A stretch of DNA of 64,000 bases from Siderastrea siderea (lineage: Eukaryota; Cnidaria; Anthozoa; Scleractinia; Rhizangiidae): contig OZ034969.1 in assembly GCA_964030785.1 (NCBI GenBank), positions 29,189,401 through 29,253,400 of the forward strand, read 5' to 3'. The first letter of the stretch is position 1. Every line of letters begins with the position of its first letter. This document shows, in pieces, positions 1 through 13,800 of this stretch. The translations under genes and the position numbers were made by a program. Below the pieces are notes generated by a model. The model did no database searches. It was not told the DNA's origin and saw only the letters and a list, made by a program, of their open reading frames with translations.

Positions 1-2103
1 GTACAGGATACATTTTAATTACGAAACCATACAAGAAAAATACCGTGTTTCCTTGAAAAGTAGCCAAGACGATTATTTTTATGTGCCACAAGAGTTCTAA
101 TGTTAAAGGGTGGTAATTCACCGACGTAAGTCTTAAGGGCAATTATTTAAAGTTTATTCAAAAGCGGGATGATTTGGAGGAATGGCGATTACTCAAGGAA
201 ATAAGGTATTTAGTATTCTCTCCATCTTGAAACAGGCAGAGCGGTTTTCCAGCGACTGTACAACCAAAAGCAAAGACATCACTACTAGCCAATCATAGCA
301 AAGGGAACAATGTAATAAACCAATCACAACTCAAAGGAAGAATAATGCAACTAGTGGCTGCACGAAAACACACAAGTAGGCTGTTTTGATTGTTTTCAAT
401 TCTGAGTCGTTGTACTTTTGTTTTGATAACATTGACTATGCTTTACAGTGATTTCAGAGGACTAGGCCAATACAAACCAAAACACAGTAGTGAGGAGGTA
501 CAGTAGACATAACCACTTCGACAATCAATTGAAAACCGCTCTTGGTCAAGTGAGAGCAATACCTTCACGAAGTAAAGAAGTAGAAATAAATTGAAAGAGC
601 CCAGTATATTTGAGGTAGTACAAGCTAGTTGTATACAAAGGAAACTGCATTCAGTCACACAAACTGTTTGTCACGACAACAGACCACAAAGAAAGCAGAT
701 TATAGCTTTGACCCCTGTTGAGGACAAAGGAGTTTTCGTTGTAGTCCCATGCTGGTGTCGAAATAACTATGGTTAACCTACCCCAATAGAGCCCACCATT
801 TACCATATTTCTCTTCAGCTGTATAACAATTATTTAACCACAAGCTAGTCACAAATAACCTTCCTCATTTCCAGTACTTTGCAATTTAACATGGACACGA
901 GGCACTTGCTGTTCGAAATGGCCTCACATCCAGTTTCGATTACATTATTGTACTACAGATAAGAAGAGCTATCTGTAAGAAGGCCATTAGAACAATTAGG
1001 CGTGAAAGAAGAGTGGCTGTGTATTTTATCCAGAGAAATAGTTAACCTGATGATTACACTGCATTTGTAAGACCCAAGATAAGATAACGTTGTCTGTAAA
1101 TTGTAAAATTCATACCACCGCGAGGAAATTCGTCACAATAAATAAGTTTCTGTCCTCATTCATATTTTGATTCCAGAGTTTTTGCCACAGACAGACAAAC
1201 GACAAAAAGTACAAAAAGTCACCTAGAAGATGTGCAAATATTCTGATCACAAAATAAATAGCAGGTCTGCTGCAATATATTAACTTTGGCACCAATGGTA
1301 GTATCATATTATTCTTCCTTTCAGTGTAGACGAGGAGACCAATGAAGTGATATCCGGATTGATAAGAACAAAGGACTGATATTATAAAAATTAGTCCGAT
1401 ATTATTTAGGTCAATTTTTCAATGTACAGTGCCCACAGGCGTAGCAAGTTTGTATATTTTATATAATATATATAAATCATGCATATGTATAAGAATAAGT
1501 ATATGGATAAGAAAGCTTTCTCAAAACCGAGAATCACAAAAACAGTTGGCTGCAGTTGAACTAAAAAACAAGCTAGAAATAGGGAATCAAAGATAGGAAT
1601 TTGAGAAAAACTTATGATTCTCCCATCCCACCTGCAAGCGACTTCTAGAGAGAATACAAACATGGACGTCTGAGTAGCGTGTGCATTGTAAAAAAGACTG
1701 ATTTCATCATATTTCTTGCGGAAGAAATTCCAACCAAAATATCAAGAAATATGTTAAGAAAAAAGCAAGTTATCTGTAGCTTTCCAATTTTCCATTTTTA
1801 TACCCATAAAAATAGAGCACTTCCTTTGTCATCTGTTTACCTAACAGAGACAAAGGCCAATTAACAGCTTTAACTTAGCGACAAAATTTGAAGCTTAATT
1901 TGTAAATAAAGAAATTAACGGTTGGCTATCGACACTGCAATAATGATATAAATGACTTATCTTCTGAGTACTACTACTACACAATTTAAGGACATATTTG
2001 AAATAGCTTACGTCAATTAAGGTTAGACTTTGACTCCATCTAACCAATGGCTTAGCCTTGGATTACTATAAAATGCTGCAAAGAACTACAAGAGCCCTTC
2101 CTT
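1..2103. other. 3' UTR and downstream flank of the CHD gene
   Basis: No ORF here has family resemblance. The stretch directly after the stop is presumably 3' UTR on the minus strand. No AATAAA lies close to the stop on that strand; the first clear one I see is at 158-153 (TTTATT on the plus strand), which would imply a UTR near 1.9 kb. TATAAA-type variants occur earlier (near 1795-1802 and 1457-1463). The true cleavage site cannot be read from sequence alone. Confidence 0.5.
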
Positions 2104-2775
2104 TTAAGAGTCATTGTCTGGGCTGCCATGAGATGAAACATCACTGTCAACACTAGAGGAGCCATGACTTGCATTGTCCTCTAATAAATCTCCTTTAGCA
2201 GATGAAAGAGGTGATGTTGCAAGATTTCCATTGTTCAAAAGTGGATAAGAAAAAGCATTTGATGCAATGCCAGCTGGGTATCCCTGTGCTCCACTCCCAG
2301 GCTGTTGTCCTGTATACAGCGACGAGTAAGAGTTGTTAAACAAGAGATGGGATGATGAAGGAGCTGGACTAACTGGTGATTTTGCCTGTTTAGTTGCAGT
2401 ATTCTCGCCAAATGAAGTGCCTCCCTGGGAGTTTGCAGCCATGCCCATCCCATAAGGTGAATAGTAAGACATGGGACCAAATGGGCCAAAGGGCATAGCA
2501 TGCTGGAAGTTCCCAAAATGTGCAGAGTTAAATGGAAAATTTGACTGGGAGGGTTCACTGCGAGTGTTTGATGGAGCTGTTGATGACGGTGAAGTTGTTG
2601 ACGACAATGTAGAGGAATCAAACTGAGGTTTAGACACCGAAGAACCATAGGTCAGCTCATTGTATGATCCATACAAATGGTGTGTAGCTTGTGGTCCAAC
2701 AGCTGTGGGCGTGGTAGGGTTAGACTTTCCTCCACTCTGGGACAGTCTATTTTGCAGGGAAGCTGGTAGAATAAC
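2104..2775 (-). CDS. CHD8: CHD exon 40: Ser/Pro/Gly-rich C-terminus and stop codon (residues 2428-2650)
   Basis: The acceptor is at 2777-2776 (TTTCAG). The exon starts [13 protein letters not shown], then a Ser/Thr/Pro-rich segment, a Phe/Gly/Met-rich stretch ([17 protein letters not shown]), and an acidic/Ser ending [20 protein letters not shown] with TAA at 2106-2104. The Ser/Asp-rich terminus resembles that of vertebrate CHD8. It is likely disordered, and the middle may be low-complexity activation-type sequence. Another frame also stays open over much of it and is a shadow. Confidence 0.88.
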   Translation of the reverse strand, partial: VILPASLQNRLSQSGGKSNPTTPTAVGPQATHHLYGSYNELTYGSSVSKPQFDSSTLSSTTSPSSTAPSNTRSEPSQSNFPFNSAHFGNFQHAMPFGPFGPMSYYSPYGMGMAANSQGGTSFGENTATKQAKSPVSPAPSSSHLLFNNSYSSLYTGQQPGSGAQGYPAGIASNAFSYPLLNNGNLATSPLSSAKGDLLEDNASHGSSSVDSDVSSHGSPDNDS

Positions 2776-5700
2776 CTGAAATTAATGGACAAAAAAGATG
2801 TCACTGTACAAACCAAATTATCAATTCATGTCAGAATAAGCGAGAAGGAACAAGGATGAGAAAATGGCAATGGATTAGAAATCCCAGTCTTCAGCAATTT
2901 GGCTATTGTCCCATACATGTCAAGGCATCTTGTCACTCTAGCACTCTAGTTGATTCATATTATTTTACTGTGTGAAACAGGGGAACCAGCCAGTCCTTGA
3001 AAGATCTCAGCTGGACTATGACGTTCACTTCACTTTTGGACTGTACATGGGTCTGTGCTTGCATCCAGTGTCACATGTAAGACACACAGACAGTTGAACA
3101 CAGACAAGGATTAAAGACCCTGAGCACTACCCAACAGTCCAGCACACTTTCCAGGAACCCTACACAGCCATGACAGCGACAGCAATGAGAACATCACAAA
3201 AACAAAAGGTGTTAAAAATTAAAACAAAGGTTCTGCATGTGTGTTACAAAGTTTGGTATGTTTCGTTGTCTCTTACTGCACAAATACAACGCAATCTGAC
3301 CAAATTCAACTACAAAGTACAGCCACATTAGGTTCGAATTATCACAAAGTGGTTAAAATGAATGCAAATTCACTTTTTTGGAGTTGCCATGATGGCTGCA
3401 TAAGACCTCTGATCATGCTCTCAAGAAGTTTAAATAACCAGTAGTAAATAGGTCTACAATGAGAGCAGGTATACTGGATTTAGCCAATTTTAATAGTTTA
3501 ATAATAGGTACAGGTAATGCACATGTGAACATATTTACATGGAACATGCACAATATAAATAATTGATTGTATCGTATCATATACACCCAACTGAAAAAAC
3601 ATTGTTGGGTGAAAAGCAAAAGTCACTGATGATGCGACCCAATGGTGCTATGGGAAGCGTGAATACATGCCTCTATTCTTAGTCACGTGCACATTATAAT
3701 AACTAGCACGCTTTAATTTACTCTTTAAATTATCTTGGAAAGAAAATATTTGAATATCAAGAAACAAAACCCAGTAACAAACTTGCCCGTGCCATCTTCC
3801 CAGAGTTCCATTGTGTCACACTGTCCATTGTTTACACGTTTCATCCGACAATGTTTTTTCAAACAGGTGTACCTACACAACTCAAGGCCATTTACCATTA
3901 GTAGCCATTTAATTTTCTGAGCCATGAGCCACGTACCTTACTACGCACTAATGAAGTAGACTCTTCAGCAACATCATAACTGCTGTTTTGCTGCAGCCAC
4001 TCCACAAGGTTAGATATTGTAGGTGCTAAATTTCCTACCAGCTAAAAGAGAATTGGGAAATATTCACGGACAAGTAAGTAACAATGTCTTGTGTCCCACA
4101 TTCAAACCTCGCAGTTGCAACCTCTCAAGTGAGTCTAAGGGCCAATTTAGACGGGACGATCTTCGCTTACGACTGTCGAATGCAACTTTTGTAGCGTGCG
4201 CTGCTTGCATCAAGCCAAGATCGTAAACTCATCATTCTAAAATTTTGATTGTGGCTATGACTGTCATAGGGTTTAAAAAATGTTTCAAAATCCTACAACA
4301 TTTTTCGCGTTGTGTGCAACTGTTGTGAAGATGTTGTACATTGGATTTAGACGACGTGATTCATGTTGTAGACATGACATGAGCAAGTTGCATACAACAC
4401 TTGTGAGCAAAAATTGTACCATCTAAATTGACCCTAAGGATGAAAACCTTACATACCACCACTTGACACCAATTAACTGCTAAGTTTCTTGTGGTGCTGT
4501 AATAAAATGCACTCACCTTTCTTCCAGTTTCCCTATCAACAACACCAACTGGTTCATCTTGTACACTACTGTTTGATGAATCTCCTTCTAGATTTGAGTT
4601 CTTGAACTAGGCAGAGAGAAGAAACTTTTCACTTGATTTACCAAGAAAGCCGACATGATGGCCAGCAAGTTACAAAACCAAGTTTTGCATGAGTTTGTTA
4701 ACATAGTTGCAGAGCTGCAAATAACTGTCAGTCATTGGACAATGTCCGACTAAAATCGGCCCATGTCCGACGAAATCTTAACTTTGGTCGGACATTTATG
4801 TCTGGACAAATTTTTTTCCCAAATAAAAAAGTAGATAATGATAAAAAAATTATTATTTCAAAAAGACTTCCAATTAAAAATAATAATTAAAAAAAAAACG
4901 TCCAACCACATTTCTGTTTTGTCCAACCAAAACAGAGACTTAGTCAGACAAATGTCCTTCCAAGAAGGAAAAATTATTTGCAACCCTGTAGATGCAAATT
5001 TTATTTTGAAAGCAATGGTCATGGCCCCAAGTGGCTCTCAGGATGCACCAGACAATCTACAATTTCCAACAGCTCAAAAGGCTTAATGATGTGATTGCTA
5101 ATTTCCATTTATCCCTGCCACGTGAAAGAATGTAGGTAAGTTCTTTACTTGTCCAGCTGCTTCCCCCTAAAACTTTAAACAAGCAGCTACTTGATCAAAT
5201 CCAACTTAGAACTTTTTGTGCAATCAAACAAACAAACAAACAAGATAACAAACAATGTACAATTTTAATACCAGTTGTAGCAAAAAAAAAATTACCTCGT
5301 CATATGTTGGGAATGCAGGGTTTGCTCCACTTTCACGGGGTGACTTAGAAAGGGCAGCTCTTGCATGACTGGTAGTGCCTTCCACTATTGCAGACACCTG
5401 GTTTGCTCCTACTTCTATTGCATTTGGGTGAGAAAAACCAGTCCATTCCAGAGATGGCATCCTGGAACCACCAGTGTCAGCTAACCTGCCCGCAGATCCG
5501 AGCTTATCGGTTTTAGGTTTCCTCCCACGTTTCTTTCCAGAAGGTGCCTTTTCAGGCTTTTCTCCTTTTTCTTTCTTTGAAGCTCGTTTCTTCTTGGGAG
5601 GTTTCACTCCCATGGAAGGATCCCACTTGAAGTCATGACCTGACATTTCCATGTTGATCATGCCTTCATTCCATTCTCCATCATGATGAACTCGGGCAGG

Positions 5701-7718
5701 CATTGTTTTGTGACCTGGTTGTTTGTGTGCATGTTCTCCATCTTCTGAGAGGCCTTCAGCCATTTCTGTGACAAAAGATCAAATAAAGAAAAACATCCTA
5801 CCTTTAGTGTTTAGTAGGTGAATCTGTGCTTTCACATGCCCCAACATTAGGCAAGAGTGCAAATACAAAACCAAAAAAGAAAGAAGAATTTAAGAACACA
5901 AACCTGCTTCTTTCTTCCTTTTTCTTCTGTTTTTCTTGAAAGTAAGTTTTAACCCATCAAGCTGTGAGAGAATGCAAAAGTATGTCAAGGGATGACAGCA
6001 TTATTCCAAGGTCAACAAGAAACACATCAAAAGCATCTATATAGTGACAGGATAGAATAATAAAGATGTCAGGCAAGTGCACTTATTAATTAAAAAATTT
6101 AAGGGCTTAGAGGAAAAAGGGAGTAAAAATTTCGCCTTGAAATCCAAACTGCTCCATTTCAGCTTCACTTCGGCATAGAGGTTGGATACCATGTAAGGAA
6201 CACTTCTTACTTGCACTCTTTTGGTGCTAAGCCCCCAGCCTCTGGAGAGGTTTAACCCTCTAACTGAATTATCCAGAAAGTTATTCATAATAGTTTATCA
6301 TTACCAACATTTTCAACGGAAATGTTAGAAGGACTAACCCTTTTTAGTTTAAATGCTTTGGAGGGGTCCTCAGGTAACCCATCTTCACCAACAGCAAGGC
6401 CAGGAGGCAATGACACCATGTCCACATCTCCAAGACTTGATGACATTGGTGAGTTAGCAGCCAACTGATTCTGGAGTAAGGCCTCTGCTGCTTTGCTTAC
6501 AACAGGCCATTCACCTTTCAGGACACACTCACAGAGCTGGTCCAAGCGTTGGATGACAACTTTATCCTGTCAAAAGATAAAACATGCATTTAGAATCACA
6601 TTAGTACTTGAACCCAGCAAGAAACACATGGTTTAAAATGCAATTCAACCAAGTTCAGAGCAGTGTTCCACTCTGTCTAGCAGACAATAGTGTTAGCAGT
6701 TACACATGCTCTGAAATATGTTATGCCCACAGTCTAGTGTGCTTTGGTAGCGTCATTGTTTCCTGCAGTTCAGCCCATGCACTTCATTGTGCATGTTCTT
6801 CTTAGTCGTCCATCTACCCTTCACCTGGTTCTACTGTTTATTCAGTGTAACACATGCATGTTCCTCTTGCTTGGTTATAGGGATGACCAACCACAGGAGT
6901 ACTACTCTGTCTACCGTCTGACTGGTAACCGTTAGTTCAGCATTCACCTTCAGAGTTTCCATGTCATTAAAAAGTGCAGCGATCATGAGAGCAAAACGTA
7001 CCTTGGGCCATCTCACAGAGAACATACTAGATGCTTCACTGGACTGGCTCTCTTGGTTGAAGCTCAGTTGAGAGTCCTCATCTTGGCAGATGCCTGGATT
7101 AAGCTGGGAAGGAACAGGAGTACTGTGTGTACTGGTATCATCCATATCCTCAGTTTTAGGTTCCCCACCTACAGCAGGCTCTTCTCTGGTAATCTGATCC
7201 TGAGATGAAGATACTGAAGCAGAGCCAGGAGAACCTGATCCAAAGGTATTAGCAAGTGGTGTCTGTGCCTCTGTTTTCACTGACGTAACCATTGGTGCCA
7301 TTGTTGTGGTTGACTGTGTCACAGATACCTGCTCATGAGATGACACTGAGGCATCCATTTCTGATGTTTTGTCTTCACCAGGCAGCTGTTCTGACAGTCC
7401 TTGGACACATTCTTCCCTTTGTCCATTTTCATGCTCATTGTTAAGAGGGGAAAAGCCATCAAAAGGAACAGCTGATCCTGTCTTGACGCTTCCTGCAGGA
7501 GAAGATGTCTTTTCGTCTCCAAGGACTGTACCTTTATTCATGGGAGTGGTTCCTGGGTTTGAGGGTAGTTTTGAAATAACTTCCATAAATGACAACTCAG
7601 GATCACTAAGAAGGTTGAAATCAGTTCTGCTGATGCCATGCCTACAGAAAAATAAAAGAAACCAAGAAAAGGTAAACCACACAGCCTGTGTTTAATTCTA
7701 GTTTCTGAAGTAATAAAT

Positions 7719-7753
<35 letters not shown>

Positions 7754-7773
7754 TGTCATCATTATTAATACTA

Positions 7774-7804
<31 letters not shown>

Positions 7805-10800
7805 TATTAGCATTAGTATTGCTACCCCCCCTGAAAAGATGCTTCTTTGTTTAAGATTATTGCAGATTACCACCTTTGTCTACAAGGCTGACATTTGGCT
7901 ACAGTGCCCCAACCAATGTTATACAAGGCCAATCTTGACTGAGCTCAATAAGCTAACAAAGCGATAGGCAGATGCATACCGGTACATCTCACAAGACCTA
8001 AATAAAAGGACTTGGTATTTCGCACAGTAACTGACTTACCAGCAGATACACCTTGGTCATTCAGGACTACAGCTAGATCATATCAAGTACACAGTTACCG
8101 ATAACTTACTTGACCATAACTGGTATGTTGGTAACTTACTTGGCTGCACCAATAAGGAGATCCTTGTCATGTTTACCACATTGCCACCAGTCAGGAAAGC
8201 TAGAAGAAGGTTGCGCCAGTTGAAGATGTTCGTCTAACTTGTCATGAGGTAAAACCTGCAAAAGAATGTGTCCACAGTTTTATCACTGAGACTTCAGTTG
8301 ATTTCACTCTGCTTCAGATGAATAATTCATTTGTTTTCAATAAGTATTAAACTTTTTTTCATGTGAAAAGACAGTGAAGTGAAGCTGAACTAACCAAACC
8401 CTACCTCCTCTCTAATCTTTGAGAGCAGCTGTATTCTGTAAAGAGTTCTACTGGCTCTTTCCTCTGAAATAGGATCCACACTTGTGCCTGCAATATAAAC
8501 ATATGTTTCAGCAACAGCTCATGCTCGTCTAAACAACTAAATCTTCAGTAAGGAAACAAGAACGCTAGGGGTAAGGGAAAAGACCCAATCTGAAGTTTGA
8601 CTGTTCCAAACACAGCCTCATTTTGTAACGGAAGCTTTCATCAAACGTTTCAGGATGTGAACAGCAACTTGTATTTAATCAGTGGCTGTGATACTCCAGG
8701 TGTAACCAATTGATGAAAATCAATCATAAACCAGTTATCACTTCGCTTGCTTGATTAATAGTAATAGTAACTGATATTGGTAATTGAAACTTGATCATCA
8801 CAACAAAAGCATCCTGATCAATTAATGTTATCTGGTTAAAACCCATGTGTACACTTTTCCTATACACTTCTCAGTTGAAGAGTTTGTGTTTTTTACCAAC
8901 CTCTTCCTGCATCCTCTTCAGTGGCTTGGCCACAAACTCTTCTACACATGGCCATAAAATCTATGTAGTATGCAGTCAACCTTTCATCATTCTTCTTGTC
9001 CAGTCGAGCCAACCGTCTGAGGAATTAATCACGGCAAAATTACGAGTCAATCAAAGAATTACTTCACTCGATGGTTAGATTGTAAAATAATTGAGGGTTT
9101 TTATGTGCAAGAAACTCAAAGAAAACTTGGGGGATGGTAGAATTGAATCTAGAATAACCACTGCCCTCTCAAAATATTCTAAAGTAGCAAACAGGAGTAG
9201 TGCCAAAGCATAAGGGCCAGAGGCCATAGTTTCTCTAACCTCCCAATAACAAGTATTGTTTCATATCCACATTTTACCAGTTGGTGGTAATTACTGCCCA
9301 TACTTGCTACCATGTTCCATAAAATTTCAGAGAGTTTAAAAATTTAGCTTTCAAAATTAATAAAAACGGAGTTTGTGTCAAAGAATTTTGTTCACATAAA
9401 ATAGTTTTTGGGCTCAGTAATTTATGGGGAATTTTAAGAAATGGGCAGCAGGTCTTCTTGCCTGCTAAACTGCCCCAGCAAGTCCAGTGTGAAGTACCCA
9501 AAAAACAATTGTCACTAGGTAACCGTGCTGCCTGTAGCCTGCATATTTTTGTAGGGCTTACACCAAAGTCTCATTGTAGGTAAGGTTGTGTCATCATAAA
9601 TTTCAGTCTGTGAACAGTAATAGTTCTAATCATTGACTGTGGTGGTGGAATGGGTTTTACATAATGTATGTTACGCACTCAGTCATTTCAACGCTTACCT
9701 GAATCGTGACCAGTCATAGGTACCAGTCTTCCTGTTGTACTCAACACCAAAAGAGGACACCGTTCGATAGAAGTCCACCTCTTCACGTTTTGACCATCTG
9801 TGAGTCAGAACAATTGAATTAAGCCACATTTAAAATAAAACGATAATTGCTGTTATTATAAACAAGATACTTGTTTATCTGCCTAATATTTGGCAAGGTC
9901 AATTTTGCTCTAATAAGCATGTTTTGAAACTGAGTTTTGCAAAAATTCATGATACAAAGACATACTAACTTTTGGGCCATTTCAGCCTTCTTCAGCTCTT
10001 TCTGTCGAACAGCCTCTTCAAACCTTTCCTTTCTTTCTCGCTCCTGTGCAAGAGTATGAAAACAATCACTAATACCACATTGCTTCAAGTGGCAGTGCCA
10101 TCACATCATAACCCATAATCGAACCTTAATCTTAAACTGGGTGTTACTCTAAAGGAAAAAATATTTGATGGAGAAATTGTCATCAAACTTTTCAGGATGT
10201 GAAGAGCGCAATGAATTTCATCTATAAAAGAAGACTAAAGCGTCTCTGTCACTCACCTTTTCTGCAGCTGCTTTCTTGAGCTCAGCTTTCTTCACCACTC
10301 TCTGATAGCCAGCAATGATTCTTCTGAGTCTGGTGTTCAAATCAGAAGGTGCTGGCCATCTCAAGCTGGGATTGCCTCTAGTTTCACCTCCACCTGCAAC
10401 CAGTAAGTTCACTGATGTTGATATTGTTTACTTATGGGCAGCCTCAAATAACAATGCGATCACATAATTTTTTTCACTTTTATCATTCTGTTCTTTCTAA
10501 TGGCTCTACACCTCCCTGAATGGCATACTTAAAACAAAGAAACAGTCTATGCAAACCTTACCTTCGTACATCTTCTCTGCTTTCCGAGGTGTGCCAGGTG
10601 ATGATACTGCAGAAACAGTGTCCTGAAATCAAGTCAGTAGAAACTTAAACATCTACTTTGTATGACAGAAGGGTTTAACACTTTAAGGGATGGTACCTGG
10701 AATGCTGAATTTCCTGAACAGCTACTACACCCCTAAAAATAAAACAAGCATACTGCCTCCCTTTTGCCTACCCCTTCTATAGCTCTAGGATAAATATGAA

Positions 10801-13800
10801 AATTAGAGTTGCCTGTATTTTGTTCACGCAAAGTTTCAGTGAAATTTAGGGGTAATAGAAAGCATACTATTCATTCCTTTCCTTTTGACTTTGTTGTTTT
10901 GTTATAATTGTAGATTTATTCCTAATCAAGCAAAAGGCAACCTTCAAATATGTGTCACTGATAAACTTTAAGGTAGAAATAAAGAAACAGGGTAACCAGA
11001 TGCCACACACCAAAACAAAAAACAAAAAAACAAAAACAAAAACAAAAAAAAACATGCATTTCATTTAAATCCAGTGTAAACACAGTCTCATTGTAGGTAA
11101 GGTTATGTCATCACACAATTCAGGATGTGAACAGCAAAAGATTTAATCATTGACTGTGTCAGGGAAGCAAATAACAACAACCATGCAAACTGCTACCTTA
11201 TCATCTTCATCATCCATGTCATCATCCTTTTGCGACACACTGGCAGGTTGCTGATAGTCAGGATCATCATTTGCATCATCCTCATCTCTAAATAACAAGG
11301 ATTTTTAAATTAATAACAGTGGGGGTATGATGCACAGAGAACCAGATCAAAAAGTGCTTAGGAATAACTTGTTAACAGCATCCTTGATCAGCTAAGTAAT
11401 TTCCTCCTCTGTGTCAGTAGTCTAACATGTTTGAACATCATTTCAAGGATGGTGGTTAACCCTGTTAAGTTCCAAGATTAAGGGACAGAGAGGTTGTATA
11501 AATCCTTTCATCTGTCACAACAGTGACACCTCAAGTAGCCACCTACTTGATGTTCCCTCATGAAAAATTGCTCAGCTGCTTTGGTTACCTTCACCTACTT
11601 CAAAAGTTAATCAAACCCCTGAAAGGATCAGATGAGAGTGTCTGCCTTAATTAAGGTTGTGTGCAACTGTATTTTTGTCAGCACCAAAATACTAAGTACT
11701 TGCCTGTCATCCGGGTCAGTGGGATCTCCTGCAGTTGAGTCATTCATGTTGTTTGGAGGACCAACTCTAGACAGGAAACACAAGCTGGGATCTGCCCTCA
11801 TTGTCTTGTAATGCTCATATCCTAACAAACCACAGAACAAAGAAATGTGAAAAGGAGCAAGAAAGCCCATTGTGGACTACAAGTAAAAAAGGACATGAGT
11901 GGGAACCAATAAATCACTCTGACAGCAAATATATTTTCACAAAAATTCTAAAAACTAATCTGATTTCTTTCAAAATGCACTACCAGGGTTCTCAGTAAAT
12001 TCTCCCCAACCTTTGTATTTCTCTATACAGGTGTAGCAACGTGGAACACACCAACCAAAAAGCATTCCTACATGTATTAGTGTTACAGCAATTACACAAC
12101 AGCCACCTCACTGCACATTACAAGTGACACCTCATACAGCTGTAACAGGTTACAGGTTCAGTTAAAATACAGTTTAGAATGCATAGGTCCACCCAATGCG
12201 GCATATATTTTCTTCTCACTAGCCATCACCATAAAGCCATGTTGTTGTCTCAAAATCAAATTCATTTGCATGATACCCACCATACTTGTAGACTCCCACT
12301 AAGAGTGACTTATCACACTCTTCATCCCACCACGGTGCTGGTGGGTCACCTTCAGGGGGGTAGATCACAATATCCAAATCACTGCAAAGACAACAATAGA
12401 CCATCAGAGCACAGCCAGGTGGTGAGAGGAACCAGGTTGTAATCCAAGGCATCAGTTCTGGAGGCCACTCTGACCACCAGCATGACTACAATTTCAGACT
12501 AAACTGTCAACACAGTTCAGAACTTTTACCATGAATGACAATTCTTACATGAACAATTCTTCCCACTCTCTCCCTTATCAATGTTGCTTTACCACCAAAA
12601 AGAAGGCCTGATGAACTGTCACTCCTTCCAAACAACACTGCATGAAGGGAGTGGGAGAGAAAATATTTCTGCCATCTTGTCTGTGTTTCCATGCAGGAAA
12701 ATAGAGAGCACACATGTAATTGTGTTTGTCTTGACTAATTCTGTCTAAAACTGAAGTAAGATGACAGGCCCATCTTGCAGGATGTGATTTTTTACAACTG
12801 TTGAGTGTCCCCAGTTAGCACTGTAGTGCTAAATACGTACTTCAACAGTTGAAAAAAGTGATACATTTCGTTGGCAAGAGATCACAAAGAAGACAGCTGT
12901 TGAGCAGCGAATATTGAATACTGGGTGTCCCATATTTGACCAAATCAAGAAAAAGCAAAACAGCAATTTACAGAGAATGAATCTGACTTGTAACAAACCT
13001 CGCATTGCATCCTTCCCTTATCTTAGATCCACGAATACCAATCACTTCGTGTCTCAAGAAAAACAGCAGTTTGACACGCAACAGAATCCTTGAGAAGAAA
13101 AAAAAACATTACAGGTAGGTAAAAAAAACACTTAATAAGGATGGTCTACTTCCATGTGTTTTGATGCTTGCCAAGGCAGTCAACCAATTTTTGTTCCACT
13201 GAATGAGTTAACATGCACACTAAGGTATAATGTCCTTGACATGAACAAAACACAGATGCTGGTTGTACTAAAACTTCTAGAAGTCTTGAATTCAATTGGC
13301 TAAACATTTGAGGACCACCAAATTCTTGTCTTCAAACAAAATGAAGTACAGTCTTACTTGTTACAATGGTGTTGTAAATGCTTCTTGTAACCTTCGTCCA
13401 GTATAAGAGTTTCTGGGTCACATGTCCTCCACTCACTACCAACTTCCAGAAGTGCAATAGCACTTTTGTTCTTGTTTGAAGTCTTTCCCTTTTTGTTTCT
13501 CCCCTTGCTCTTCCCTGTAGCTGGTAATGGAGTGTAAGTGGCGTCTCTTTCTTCACTTGGAAGACGTTCTCTGATGGCAGAGGCCTTGATGAGATCTCGA
13601 ATGAAACCTTTGACCTTCTCATCCCCTTTGTAATGGTGGAGACAATAGACAAGGATGGTACGAGAAATGGCTTCAACATCCCTTTCTGAGACCTTTGTCT
13701 TGAATCGCCCAGAAGCAATTACATCCTTCCACTGTCCCCATCTTGAAACACAGATAAACAAAGAAACAAAAATGATTAACTTGTGAGCTACATAGAGCAC

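Noticed and set aside
2235..2648. 137-codon ORF in another frame of the last CHD exon
   Set aside because: Shadow frame; the exon 39-40 junction selects the other frame.
7538..7873. Met/Ile-rich ORF
   Set aside because: Product of the ATC/ATT microsatellite.
8890..8900. Alternative donor GTAAAA for exon 31
   Set aside because: Gives a phase in which exon 32 loses the conserved [11 protein letters not shown] segment.
11641..11703. Readthrough of exon 25 to a GT donor (GTACTT)
   Set aside because: Would place exon 26 in a frame that meets TGA at once; the GC donor keeps the frame.
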